DNA of 64,000 nt. It comes from Kingella negevensis (GTDB lineage: Bacteria; Pseudomonadota; Gammaproteobacteria; Burkholderiales; Neisseriaceae). The notes under the pieces are model-generated. The model was not told where the DNA came from. It made no database searches and worked only from the letters and a program-made list of their open reading frames with translations. The stretch covers positions 62,001-126,000 of the forward strand of contig NZ_CP123448.1 in assembly GCF_030177895.1 (NCBI RefSeq), read 5' to 3'. Shown here piece by piece: positions 1 through 7,469 of the stretch (positions are counted from its first letter, which is position 1; each line of letters begins with the position of its first letter). The position numbers and the translations under genes were made by a program.

Positions 1-113
1 CAGGTCGTGGCGTGGGCATGGATATTGTGAAAGAACGCATTAACCAATTGCACGCTAAATTTAAAGTACACACCGTTTCAAAACAGTTCACACGTTTTGT
101 AATTGATTTATAA
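1..113 (+). CDS. C-terminal end of a CheA-like sensor histidine kinase (partial)
   Basis: Only the last 36 codons lie in the window, read from base 3 to the TAA at 111-113. The fragment begins GRGVGMDIVKERI, the glycine-rich G2 box of the GHKL ATP-binding domain in the form typical of CheA-family kinases. It is followed by a short tail ending FVIDL. The role would be autophosphorylation and phosphotransfer to a response regulator. The gene directly downstream is a CheY-like receiver, with a ribosome binding site (AAGGAG) that overlaps this stop codon, so the two are probably one operon and a cognate pair. The family call rests on the G2 box and the context only; the domains that would separate CheA from other GHKL proteins are outside the window. 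Confidence 0.6.
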   Translation, partial: GRGVGMDIVKERINQLHAKFKVHTVSKQFTRFVIDL

Positions 114-124
114 GGAGAATCAGT

Positions 125-496
125 ATGTATAGATTAATGATTGTTGATGATTCTAACGTGATTCGTAACCGCATCGAACGCGGCTTAGCAGGCAGCGACA
201 TTCAATTTGAAGTCGTCGCTACCGCATCAAACGGCAACGAAGCTGTGGAACAATTCAGAAAAACACGCCCACAATTTGTAACCATGGACATTACCATGCC
301 AGGAATGGACGGCTTGGAATGCGTGCAGTCTTTGATGACGCTTGACCCAAACGTAAATATTCTCGTGATTTCTGCATTGTCTGACGAATACACAGGTTTG
401 CTGGCATTGAGCTACGGCGCGCGCGGTTTCTTGAACAAACCGTTCCGCGATGAAGAATTGGCTGAAGCGTTGCAACAGTTGGTTGCTAATCAGTAA
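125..496 (+). CDS. CheY-like single-domain response regulator
   Basis: This 123-residue protein consists of a receiver domain with no output domain. The acidic pocket D8-D9, the phosphoacceptor D55 (in VTMDITMPGMDG), the switch residue S83 and the K105-P106 pair are all present, so it should be phosphorylatable. It probably signals by protein-protein contact, as CheY and the PilG/PilH-type regulators do. AAGGAG lies 8 bases before the ATG and overlaps the stop of the preceding kinase fragment, which supports co-transcription. No flagellar or other chemotaxis genes are visible here. A role in type IV pilus motility is an inference from the non-flagellated family. A hairpin terminator follows at once. 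Confidence 0.85.
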   Translation: MYRLMIVDDSNVIRNRIERGLAGSDIQFEVVATASNGNEAVEQFRKTRPQFVTMDITMPGMDGLECVQSLMTLDPNVNILVISALSDEYTGLLALSYGARGFLNKPFRDEELAEALQQLVANQ

Positions 497-509
497 TTTC
501 GCGAATAAA

Positions 510-549
510 AACAGCCCTAACGATAGAAAGAACATCGATAGGGCTGTTA
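510..549 (+). terminator. Hairpin terminator after the response regulator
   Basis: AACAGCCCTAACGAT pairs with ATCGATAGGGCTGTT across a 10-base loop with one mismatch. It lies 14 bases after the stop codon. The T-run is weak, but a second, DUS-based hairpin follows. Confidence 0.6.
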
Positions 550-564
550 TAATATGCACACCAT

Positions 565-602
565 TTTCAGGCTGCTTTTTTATATAAAGGCAGCCTGAAA
601 AA
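565..602. terminator. Inverted DUS pair
   Basis: TTTTCAGGCTGC (565-576) faces GGCAGCCTGAAAA (589-601) across a short AT-rich loop. This is a DUS hairpin of the kind that acts as a rho-independent terminator in Neisseriaceae. It is the back-up terminator of the two-component operon. Confidence 0.6.
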
Positions 603-604
603 AA

Positions 605-853
605 TATAGTTGATGCAATTATTTTTGGGGCTGTCCTAGATGACTAGGATAAACTCGATTTTACTAATTGTTTTAAAACGGAAATTTTAACTTTTATCTC
701 ACTGTTGTTAAAACACCATTCGCACGCCTTTAAATACAGCTCAAAATGCTCTTTGGGAATGCCGTTAAACTTACGTAAATGACTTTTGCTTGGTTCCAAA
801 AGTTCTCAATTCCATTGATAACGCTGTATTAAAAGATAAGGGCATTGACTATA
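605..853. repeat. Correia-like element, copy A, interrupted by an IS fragment
   Basis: The left end TATAGTTGATGCAATTATTTTT (first 22 bases) and the right end from about 820 to GCATTGACTATA (842-853) are the imperfect terminal inverted repeats of the roughly 107-bp element found intact at 7340, 21854, 26852 and 28231. The middle has been replaced by an IS1016-type remnant. TATAGT termini and an internal region resembling that of neisserial Correia repeats support the family assignment. Confidence 0.6.
627..820 (-). mobile_element. IS1016-type (IS1595 family) transposase 3' remnant
   Basis: On the minus strand this reads as the C-terminus of an IS1016-like transposase: NGIENFWNQAK, then after a one-base frameshift SHLRKFNGIPKEHFELYLK, ending LKQLVKSSLS and a TAG at 646-644. 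The sequence GGGGCTGTCCTAGATGACTA (627-646) matches the terminal inverted repeat I recall for IS1016. Only about 57 codons and one end survive, so it cannot transpose. It sits inside Correia-like copy A and has deleted that repeat's core. The rest of the 497-907 gap holds only repeat ends and DUS copies. Confidence 0.7.
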
Positions 854-907
854 GTGTATTTTCATACGCTATCACATAGGCAGCCTGAAAATTAATGGGG
901 GAATAAA

Positions 908-1408
908 ATGAATTTTCCTGTGCAACAATGGCAATTTAAAAATCACAGAATCAGTTGGTTGATTTTTGGGGCAGCGAGTTTAGCCGTAACCTTATTGGTA
1001 GCTTATTTTGTGTGGCTTTTACCTATTGGTGAATCTTGGTTATTATTAGCAGCATTTGTCGCTTTACTTGTTTATATCCTACATAAAATGAGCAGTGAAA
1101 TATATTGGTATTGGCGCAATCCATCTGAATTTATTTATTTAGACAATGATGACGTACATTTTTGCGTTTACCCTTTCTCAGGCAGCCTGAAATATACAGA
1201 TATAGCCAAAGCAGTGCATTGGTATGTTGAGCGTGCAGATAACAGAAGAAGATATGATAAAGACATCGGCATCATCATAACCACGCAACAAGGCGAACAC
1301 ATTTACCTGAATTTGGAACGCATGATACAAAGCAATGATGGCATTTCGTTTGGCACAAACAGCAGCGTTGTGATTCAAGAATTGAATAAGCGAATGAAGG
1401 CAGCCTGA
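908..1408 (+). CDS. Hypothetical membrane protein with two N-terminal TM segments
   Basis: This 166-residue protein is not recognised. Two hydrophobic segments (about residues 18-37 and 43-58) form a hairpin. They are followed by a soluble region of about 105 residues rich in aromatic and charged residues, a layout like small PH-like or DUF membrane proteins. GGGGGAA before the ATG is a reasonable ribosome binding site. A DUS lies inside the gene and encodes SGSLK (near residue 92). A second DUS at the end supplies the last alanines and the TGA stop (AAGGCAGCCTGAAA). The gene sits 46 bases before gatB on the same strand and may be co-transcribed with it. Confidence 0.55.
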   Translation: MNFPVQQWQFKNHRISWLIFGAASLAVTLLVAYFVWLLPIGESWLLLAAFVALLVYILHKMSSEIYWYWRNPSEFIYLDNDDVHFCVYPFSGSLKYTDIAKAVHWYVERADNRRRYDKDIGIIITTQQGEHIYLNLERMIQSNDGISFGTNSSVVIQELNKRMKAA

Positions 1409-1454
1409 AACACCATTTCTTAAAACTTTTAAAATACAAAAGAAAGACAAAACA

Positions 1455-2885
1455 ATGACTTGGGAAACCGTAATCGGATTAGAAATCCACGTTCAACTCA
1501 ACACCAAATCCAAAATTTTTAGCGGTGCAAGCACTGCTTTTGGCGCAGAACCGAATGCTCACGCCAGCGTTGTAGAATGCGCTTTACCTGGCGTGTTGCC
1601 TGTAATGAACCGCGAAGTCGTGGAAAAGGCGATTAAATTGGGCTTGGCTCTGAACGCGAAAATCAATCAAAAAAATGTGTTTGACCGCAAAAATTATTTC
1701 TACCCAGATTTACCAAAAGGCTATCAAATCAGCCAGTTAGATTTGCCAATCGTGGAACATGGTCAATTAGAAATCGTGGTTGGCAATGACGTGAAAATGA
1801 TTAACGTAACTCGCGCCCACATGGAAGAAGACGCAGGTAAATCCGTTCACGAGGGCTTAAACGGCGCGACTGGGATTGACTTGAACCGCGCAGGTACGCC
1901 TTTGTTGGAAGTGGTTTCCGAGCCTGAAATGCGTTCGGCGGCAGAAGCAGTTGCCTATGCGAAAGCCTTGCACGGTTTGGTAACTTGGTTGGATATTTGC
2001 GATGGCAATATGGCGGAAGGTTCGTTCCGTGTGGATGCGAATGTGTCGGTACGCCCAAAAGGTCAAGCGGAATTTGGTACACGCCGTGAAATCAAGAACT
2101 TAAACTCATTCCGTTTCTTGGAGCAAGCGATTAATTACGAAGTGGAAGCTCAAATTGAGATTTTGGAAGACGGCGGCAAGGTGCAACAAGCAACCATGTT
2201 GTTTGACCCTGACAAAGGCGAAACGCGCGTGATGCGCCTGAAAGAAGACGCGCACGATTATCGCTATTTCCCCGACCCTGATTTGTTGCCAGTCATCATT
2301 TCGGACGCGCAAATGGAAAAAGCCAAAGCGCAAATGCCTGAATTACCAAAAGAAATGGCGGTGCGTTTTGTGAATGAATTTGGCGTGAGCGAATACGATG
2401 CGCGTTTGCTGACGGGTTCGCGTGTGCAGGCTGCTTTTTTCACGGAAGCGGCGAGCGCGAGCAATCAAGGCAAATTGGTTGCCAACTGGATGAATGGTGA
2501 ATTGGCAGCAACTTTAAACAAAGAAGGTTTAGAGTTGGCGCAAAGCCCAATTACAGCAGCACGTTTGGCGGCGTTGGTTGGCAAAATCGCGGACGGCACG
2601 TTGAGCAGCAAATTGGCGAAAAAAGCGTTTGAAGCGATGTGGGCTGAACCCGATGCCACGATTGAGCAAATCATTGAAAAACATGGTTTAGTTCAAATCA
2701 CGGACACAGGCGCGATTGAAGCAATGGTTGATGAAGTATTGGCGAACAACGCGAAAGCGGTTGAACAATACAAATCGGGCAACGAAAAAGCGTTGAATGC
2801 GATTGTCGGTCAAGTGATGAAAGCCAGCAAAGGCAAGGCCAATCCGACTGCGGTGCAGGATTTGGTTAAAGCGAAATTGAGTTAA
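1455..2885 (+). CDS. gatB: Aspartyl/glutamyl-tRNA(Asn/Gln) amidotransferase subunit B
   Basis: GatB is the kinase/transamidase subunit of GatCAB, which converts Glu-tRNA(Gln) and Asp-tRNA(Asn) to the correct amidated forms in the cytoplasm. The 476-residue length is normal. The N-terminal [10 protein letters not shown], the [14 protein letters not shown] block (81-94) and the family signature [20 protein letters not shown] (141-160) are intact. The C-terminal half holds the helical and YqeY-like tail domains. gatA and gatC are not adjacent in this window. A DUS hairpin ends the transcript a few bases downstream. Confidence 0.97.
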   Translation: MTWETVIGLEIHVQLNTKSKIFSGASTAFGAEPNAHASVVECALPGVLPVMNREVVEKAIKLGLALNAKINQKNVFDRKNYFYPDLPKGYQISQLDLPIVEHGQLEIVVGNDVKMINVTRAHMEEDAGKSVHEGLNGATGIDLNRAGTPLLEVVSEPEMRSAAEAVAYAKALHGLVTWLDICDGNMAEGSFRVDANVSVRPKGQAEFGTRREIKNLNSFRFLEQAINYEVEAQIEILEDGGKVQQATMLFDPDKGETRVMRLKEDAHDYRYFPDPDLLPVIISDAQMEKAKAQMPELPKEMAVRFVNEFGVSEYDARLLTGSRVQAAFFTEAASASNQGKLVANWMNGELAATLNKEGLELAQSPITAARLAALVGKIADGTLSSKLAKKAFEAMWAEPDATIEQIIEKHGLVQITDTGAIEAMVDEVLANNAKAVEQYKSGNEKALNAIVGQVMKASKGKANPTAVQDLVKAKLS

Positions 2886-2893
2886 AAATAAAC

Positions 2894-2931
2894 AGGCAGC
2901 CTGAAAACGAATTAGTTTTTTTAGGCTGCCT
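2894..2931 (+). terminator. DUS hairpin terminator after gatB
   Basis: AGGCAGCCTGAAAA (2894-2907) pairs with the T-rich inverted copy ending AGGCTGCCT at 2931. It starts 9 bases after the gatB stop. Confidence 0.75.
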
Positions 2932-2953
2932 GAATTGTTTTTGTGGGAGCAAT

Positions 2954-3551
2954 ATGATGAAAATGATTCATTCTTTTTTGTTCTTAGCGATATTTTTAAC
3001 GGCTTGCCAGCCTGAAAATACATCTGCGCCACAGCCTAAAAATGTGCCAGTCATTCCCTATGAAAAAATGGCAGCAAGCAGATTGGGATAAATTTTTCAC
3101 GCCAAAATATCAGAGTAAAGAACCCGAAATGGGCGAAAGTAGCGTGGTTTATTTGCCGCTTGCTACGCAGTATCCCAAAAATGATTGCGTGATTTTGACG
3201 TACGACTATTCTGACGATGGTGCAAAAGTAATGTTATTAACTTCGCTTTCCATGCTCAAAGCCTATGAAAATTTCAAATTGGCAGAGATGAAAAAAGAAT
3301 ATCCCACAGAAGCCTCTGCTGCGGAACATGGGCTAACGCTGGAAGATGTAACCCCTGATATTGCCAAAATGATGAAGCAGTTGAAACCTGCGCCCAATAA
3401 TCAGTTTGGCTGCCAGTACATTTTCTCACCATCTAATACAGGCTATGCTTCACGTTTAATTTATCAAGGCAATTATTCATTGTGGGACGAAAAAGCGCAG
3501 AAATTTGCAGATTCTGTTAGCGTGTTTTTTGAAAACAGCGCAACTGGCTGA
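2954..3551 (+). pseudogene. Lipoprotein gene split by a one-base frameshift in an A6 run
   Basis: The first frame starts at ATG 2954 (or 2957) and gives a clear lipoprotein signal, FLFLAIFLTACQP, with the cysteine at the lipobox. It stops at 3089-3091. The rest of the protein continues in another frame from about 3063 to 3551 (KKWQQADWDKFFTPKYQ and onward). Removing one A from the A6 run at 3063-3068 joins VPVIPYE directly to KWQQADW as one open frame of roughly 198 codons. The product would be an outer-membrane or periplasmic lipoprotein of unknown function. The shift could be a real mutation, a phase-variable homopolymer or a sequencing error. GGGAG before the start is a usable ribosome binding site. 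Confidence 0.75.
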
Positions 3552-3651
3552 TATATCACCTATCTTGTTGGCAAAATCCCTGCTAGTGTCAGCGTTTTTG
3601 AACAAAGAGATAAACGGTTTTATTCTAGCATTTGGTATGTGCAATAACCTT

Positions 3652-3690
3652 TTTCAGGCTGCATTTCAATACAAAACGCAGCCTGAAAAA
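3652..3690. terminator. DUS hairpin between convergent genes
   Basis: TTTTTCAGGCTGC faces GCAGCCTGAAAAA across 15 bases between the lipoprotein gene and the minus-strand phosphatase. It can terminate both. Confidence 0.7.
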
Positions 3691-3693
3691 CAT

Positions 3694-4488
3694 TCACTGA
3701 TTTTTCCGAATCCAACCCACCCAACTCTCAAACAATTCAGGCAGCCCAGCCGCAATCACAGAGCGTTTAAACGTATGTAAACCACTCCAAAAATCATCGC
3801 CCTCCAGCGTCGTCAGCAAGCCACCTGACTCCTCAAAAATCAACGCCCCAGCCGCGTAATCCCAAAAATTTTGTCCGCCGTGAATATAAATATCATAGCG
3901 ACCCGCTGCCAAATAACACCAATCCAGCGTACTGCTACCCAAACAGCGCGAAGTTCCAAAAGGCGCAAAATGATGAATGCTGCTGGCTAATTTCGCCGAG
4001 CGCAGTCGTTTCATATCCACGCCAGCAATCGCTTCACGCAGCTTTTTTGGCACACGGCGCAACGGCAACTTTTCGCCATTCAAAAACGCCCCAAAGCCAC
4101 GTACCGCCGAAAAACATTCGCCACTCACAGGATTAAACACCAACCCCATTTGCGTGCGACTCTGCTGCACAAACGCCGCCGAAACCGCAAAATGCGGAAT
4201 TCCATTCACAAAATTATTCGTCCCATCAATCGGGTCAATCACCCACAAACCGTCCGCCGAATCACGCCACAAACGCAACTGCACATCAGCCGCCATTTCC
4301 TCGCCCAAAACAGGCACATCAATAATCTCACGCAGCCTGAAAACCAACGCCTGTTGCGCCGCCAAATCCGCCTGAGAAAGCACGCTGCAGTCCGCCTTGT
4401 GCGAATAAGCCGTTTTCAAAAAATAAGGCATAATTTCACGCTCCGCAACATCACGAACCGCCATTTCAAGCATTTCAATCGGTTTCAT
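3694..4488 (-). CDS. Inositol monophosphatase family protein
   Basis: This 264-residue protein belongs to the Mg-dependent FIG superfamily, which dephosphorylates inositol phosphate or related sugar phosphates. GEEM (metal ligand glutamate) near residue 72, the core motif WVIDPIDGTNNF near 90-101 and the C-terminal WDYAAGALIFEESGG are all present. The ATG at 4488 is chosen because the longer open frame would run into rsmE on the other strand. The two genes start 60 bases apart and diverge, so they share a promoter region. The substrate cannot be read from sequence. SuhB-like and CysQ-like members share these motifs, and SuhB-like is the better guess. Confidence 0.85.
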   Translation of the reverse strand: MKPIEMLEMAVRDVAEREIMPYFLKTAYSHKADCSVLSQADLAAQQALVFRLREIIDVPVLGEEMAADVQLRLWRDSADGLWVIDPIDGTNNFVNGIPHFAVSAAFVQQSRTQMGLVFNPVSGECFSAVRGFGAFLNGEKLPLRRVPKKLREAIAGVDMKRLRSAKLASSIHHFAPFGTSRCLGSSTLDWCYLAAGRYDIYIHGGQNFWDYAAGALIFEESGGLLTTLEGDDFWSGLHTFKRSVIAAGLPELFESWVGWIRKNQ

Positions 4489-4547
4489 CGGTAGAATTTT
4501 GTTAAAATATAAAGTAATTATATTAACACTTTCCCTTATCAAACAAA

Positions 4548-5273
4548 ATGCCACGATTTTATTTAACCGACACCTTAACCGACTATAGCGACTATTCGCT
4601 GCCTGAAAACATCGTCCGCCACGTTCACGTTTTGCGCCTCAATGCTGGCGACGCACTCACGCTATTCAATGGCGATGGCAACGAATACCACGCCGAATTA
4701 ACCGAAGTGGGCAAACGGCAAGCCACTTGCCGCATAACCGAAATTGCCGCCGCCAATCACGAAAGCAAGCTAAACATCACGCTGGTGCAAGCCATTTCCA
4801 GCGGCGATCGCATGGATTTCACGCTGCAAAAAAGCGTGGAATTGGGTGTGGCAAGCATTCAGCCGATTTTGAGCGAACGCTGCGTGGTGCGATTGTCGGG
4901 CGAGCGAGCGGACAAGCGCGTGCAGCGTTGGCAAGAAATTGTGATTTCCGCTTGCGAACAAAGTGGGCGAAATATTGTGCCAGTGGTGCAGCCGATTATC
5001 AGTTTGCGCGATTATTTGCGACAAGTTTCGCCCGATGAATTGCATTTGCTGATGAGCCTCAATCGCGCAACCACGCTGAGCAATATCGCGCCTGCGCCTG
5101 AAAAAGTGCATTTGATGATTGGTCCTGAAGGTGGCTGGACGGTTGCGGAAGAGCAAGCGGCGTTTGATGTGGGTTTTCAAGCAGTTACGTTGGGTAAACG
5201 CGTTCTGCGGACGGAAACAGCAAGTTTGGCGGCGATTGCGGCAATGCAGACGTTGTGGGGTGATTTTATTTGA
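4548..5273 (+). CDS. rsmE: 16S rRNA (uracil-1498-N3) methyltransferase
   Basis: RsmE methylates U1498 of 16S rRNA. The 241-residue length fits. The N-terminal PUA-like domain is followed by a SPOUT (alpha/beta-knot) methyltransferase domain with the SAM-binding knot residues MIGPEGGW (near 190) and LGKRVLRTETASLAAI at the C-terminus. The helix containing LVQAISSGDRMDFTLQKSVELGV is typical. The gene diverges from the phosphatase gene and is followed by a DUS hairpin. Confidence 0.95.
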   Translation: MPRFYLTDTLTDYSDYSLPENIVRHVHVLRLNAGDALTLFNGDGNEYHAELTEVGKRQATCRITEIAAANHESKLNITLVQAISSGDRMDFTLQKSVELGVASIQPILSERCVVRLSGERADKRVQRWQEIVISACEQSGRNIVPVVQPIISLRDYLRQVSPDELHLLMSLNRATTLSNIAPAPEKVHLMIGPEGGWTVAEEQAAFDVGFQAVTLGKRVLRTETASLAAIAAMQTLWGDFI

Positions 5274-5282
5274 TTGAGTAAC

Positions 5283-5321
5283 AAAAAGCAGCCTGAAAAT
5301 CAGTTTTCAGGCTGCTTTTTG
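5283..5321 (+). terminator. DUS hairpin terminator after rsmE
   Basis: AAAAAGCAGCCTGAAAA pairs with TTTTCAGGCTGCTTTTT across a short loop and gives a stem followed by a T-run. Confidence 0.8.
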
Positions 5322-5565
5322 CGTGTGTGATACGGGTTAAATTGTGTAAAAGGTGCAGCCTGAAAATGGTCGGAAAAATTTGCTTACAAAATAAGCAAAT
5401 TTGGTTTCTATTTGTTTTATTTAATATTTTTAATTATTCAATAACTGAAACGCAATTTCATGGCTGAATTATGATTTTTCAGGCTGCATTTTTACAAAAT
5501 TTTCGTTTAAATCAGATGTTTTGCTGCGTTTTGGTGGTTTGATGTAAACGCGTTTTTCTATTATA
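5322..5565. other. AT-rich gap upstream of mraZ
   Basis: No gene is visible. The gap holds two partial DUS copies (near 5355 and 5478) and a perfect inverted repeat AAATTTGCTTA/TAAGCAAATTT (5376-5402, 5-base loop), which could be a protein-binding palindrome or a weak terminator. A TATTAT box at 5559-5564 could be the -10 of the dcw promoter, but no convincing -35 lies 16-18 bases upstream. Confidence 0.4.
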
Positions 5566-5601
5566 GTGTCGGGTTGTGGTGGAAAGTGGTGCGAAGTGTC
5601 G
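5566..5601 (+). promoter_or_regulatory. Probable MraZ operator (four direct repeats, 10-bp period)
   Basis: GTGTCG, GTGGTG, GTGGTG and GTGTCG start at 5566, 5576, 5586 and 5596, exactly 10 bp apart, just before mraZ. MraZ is known to bind short G-rich direct repeats spaced by one helical turn upstream of its own gene. The position and periodicity fit autoregulation of the dcw cluster, probably overlapping or just downstream of the promoter. Confidence 0.7.
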
Positions 5602-5639
5602 TTTTCTGATTTTTCTAACCTTATTTTTCAGGCTGCAAT

Positions 5640-6098
5640 ATGTTTCGCGGTTCACATGAATTAACGATAGACAACAAAGGACGGTTGGCAATTCCTGCCA
5701 AGTTCCGTGATGTTTTGTCGCGTGAATTTGCTGAAAATACGCTGGTGGCGACTTTGGATAGCCGCGACCGTTTGCTGGTGTATCCTGAATGTGAGTGGGA
5801 AAAAGTGGAACGCCAACTGCTTGCGTTGAATGTGAAAGGCAAGCCGAATTTGCAGCTTTATCAAAATTTGTTGTTGCATAATGCGGATACGTTGGAATTG
5901 GACGGGGCAGGGCGTGTGCTGTTGCCTGCCAATCTGCGGCGTTTAGTGAATTTTGATAAAGATGTGATGCTGGTTGGGCGCGTGAACCGTTTGGAATTGT
6001 GGGGACGCGAACAAAAACTGGCAAAAACAGAAGCCGCGTTGTCCATTGACCCTGATGAACTTGATTTTGATTTGAGCCAAACTGATTTGCAATTATGA
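5640..6098 (+). CDS. mraZ: Transcriptional regulator MraZ
   Basis: MraZ is the first gene of the dcw cluster and represses it by binding repeated boxes upstream. The 152-residue protein has two AbrB/SpoVT-like halves. The first is [24 protein letters not shown]; the second includes [15 protein letters not shown] near residue 85. Each carries the conserved D-x-x-GR core of the swapped-hairpin DNA-binding fold. The start lies inside a DUS-derived leader (TTTCAGGCTGCAATATG). Its stop overlaps the start of rsmH by 4 bases (ATGA), indicating translational coupling. Confidence 0.96.
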   Translation: MFRGSHELTIDNKGRLAIPAKFRDVLSREFAENTLVATLDSRDRLLVYPECEWEKVERQLLALNVKGKPNLQLYQNLLLHNADTLELDGAGRVLLPANLRRLVNFDKDVMLVGRVNRLELWGREQKLAKTEAALSIDPDELDFDLSQTDLQL

Positions 6099-7057
6099 CG
6101 AACCAAACTTTTGAACATATTACTGTTTTGCTGCATGAAGCGGTTGATGGACTGAATATTCAGCCCAATGGCGTTTATGTGGACGGCACGTTTGGGCGAG
6201 GTGGGCATTCGCGTTTAATTTTGTCAAAACTGGGCGAAGCAGGGCGTTTGGTGGTGTTTGATAAAGACCCTCAGGCGATTGCTGTGGCGCAGGAGTTGGC
6301 AGCAAATGATAAGCGTGTGAGCGTGGTTCACAATGGCTTTGCGACTTTTCAGGCTGCGTTAGATGATTTGAATATTGAAAAAATTGATGGTGCGTTGTTT
6401 GATTTGGGCATTTCTTCGCCGCAAATTGATGACGCATCGCGCGGGTTTAGTTTCCGTTTTGACGCGCCTTTGGATATGCGTATGGATACCACTCGCGGTC
6501 AGTCGGCGGCAGAATGGTTGGCGGTGGCTGATGAATTGGAAATACACGAGGTAATTAAAAATTATGGTGAAGAGCGGTTTAGTCGCCAGATTGCGCGTGC
6601 CATTGTCGCGCAACGCGGTAAAACTCCCATCAATACAACCCACCAGTTGGCGCAAATCGCGGCGCAATGCGTCCGTACTCGTGAGCGTGGACAAGACCCT
6701 GCTACGCGCACCTTCCAAGCCATTCGCATCTTTATTAACCGCGAATTGGACGAGGTCAAGGAGGTCTTGCCGCAAGTTGTCTCGCGTTTGAATGTGGGTG
6801 GGCGCTTGTCTGTGATTTCGTTCCATTCTTTGGAAGATAGGATTGTGAAGCAGTTTATCCGCCAATATTCTACGCATGCGCCGCTGCCGAAATGGGCGGC
6901 GGTTCGTGAAGCGGATTTGCCGCAACCGCCTTTGTTGGCAATTGGCAAGGCGATTAAGGCAAGTGAAGCGGAATTGGCGGCAAACCTACGAGCGCGTTCT
7001 GCGGTGTTGCGTCTGGCGGAGCGAACGAGTGGCGAATTTAAATTTCAGGCTGCCTGA
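6095..7057 (+). CDS. rsmH: 16S rRNA (cytosine-1402-N4) methyltransferase
   Basis: RsmH (MraW) methylates the exocyclic amine of C1402 in 16S rRNA. Its 320 residues include the SAM-binding motif [12 protein letters not shown] (about 28-39), [10 protein letters not shown] (near 104), the [18 protein letters not shown] block and [13 protein letters not shown] near the C-terminus. The last residues FQAA and the TGA stop are encoded by a DUS (7045-7061). ftsL follows 15 bases later in the operon. Confidence 0.97.
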   Translation: MTNQTFEHITVLLHEAVDGLNIQPNGVYVDGTFGRGGHSRLILSKLGEAGRLVVFDKDPQAIAVAQELAANDKRVSVVHNGFATFQAALDDLNIEKIDGALFDLGISSPQIDDASRGFSFRFDAPLDMRMDTTRGQSAAEWLAVADELEIHEVIKNYGEERFSRQIARAIVAQRGKTPINTTHQLAQIAAQCVRTRERGQDPATRTFQAIRIFINRELDEVKEVLPQVVSRLNVGGRLSVISFHSLEDRIVKQFIRQYSTHAPLPKWAAVREADLPQPPLLAIGKAIKASEAELAANLRARSAVLRLAERTSGEFKFQAA

Positions 7058-7071
7058 AAGTAAGTGGAAAG

Positions 7072-7335
7072 ATGACGTTTTCTAAATTTAATTTGATTTT
7101 GTTGATTGCGGTTACGATGTCTGCGCTTTATGTGACGGATTTACGCATGGGCATTAAGCGGCAAACGCATTTATATGGTAAAGGGCAGGAAGAGGAAATT
7201 CGCTTGAATCAGGAACGGGCGGAATTGCTTTATGAGCAAACGAAGTATTCTGATAAAAAACAAGTGATGGAAGCGGCGACTAGAATGAAAATGCACGAGC
7301 CGAAACCTGAAGAAACTGTTGCTTTGAGATTTTAA
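7072..7335 (+). CDS. ftsL: Cell division protein FtsL
   Basis: FtsL is a small bitopic divisome protein that forms a coiled coil with FtsB and FtsQ. The 87 residues comprise a short cytoplasmic end, one transmembrane segment (about 7-21) and a periplasmic helix with heptad character (QEEEIRLNQERAELLYEQ). The sequence is poorly conserved in general, so the call rests on size, topology and the position between rsmH and ftsI. A Correia-like element directly follows the stop. Confidence 0.9.
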   Translation: MTFSKFNLILLIAVTMSALYVTDLRMGIKRQTHLYGKGQEEEIRLNQERAELLYEQTKYSDKKQVMEAATRMKMHEPKPEETVALRF

Positions 7336-7339
7336 CCTA

Positions 7340-7448
7340 GTAGTTGATGCAATTATTTTTTAATAATAAGGCGACAGCGACCGCCGTGTACATCTAGTAC
7401 ATAAGGGCGTTGGCAACGCAATATTAAAAGATAAGTGCATTAACCATA
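7340..7448. repeat. Correia-like element, copy B
   Basis: About 109 bp with imperfect terminal inverted repeats (TAGTTGATGCAATTA against the complement of the GCATTAACCATA end). The internal block contains AAGGCGACAGCG, a TCTAGTAC segment and GGGCGTTGGCAACGC. It lies between ftsL and ftsI inside the dcw operon. Copies of this element may bring promoter or processing signals. Confidence 0.75.
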
Positions 7449-7469
7449 GTAGTTTTTTAAAGAAATAAT

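Noticed and set aside
4489..4554. Longer N-terminus for the inositol-phosphatase family gene
   Set aside because: The extension overlaps the divergent rsmE start and does not resemble the family.
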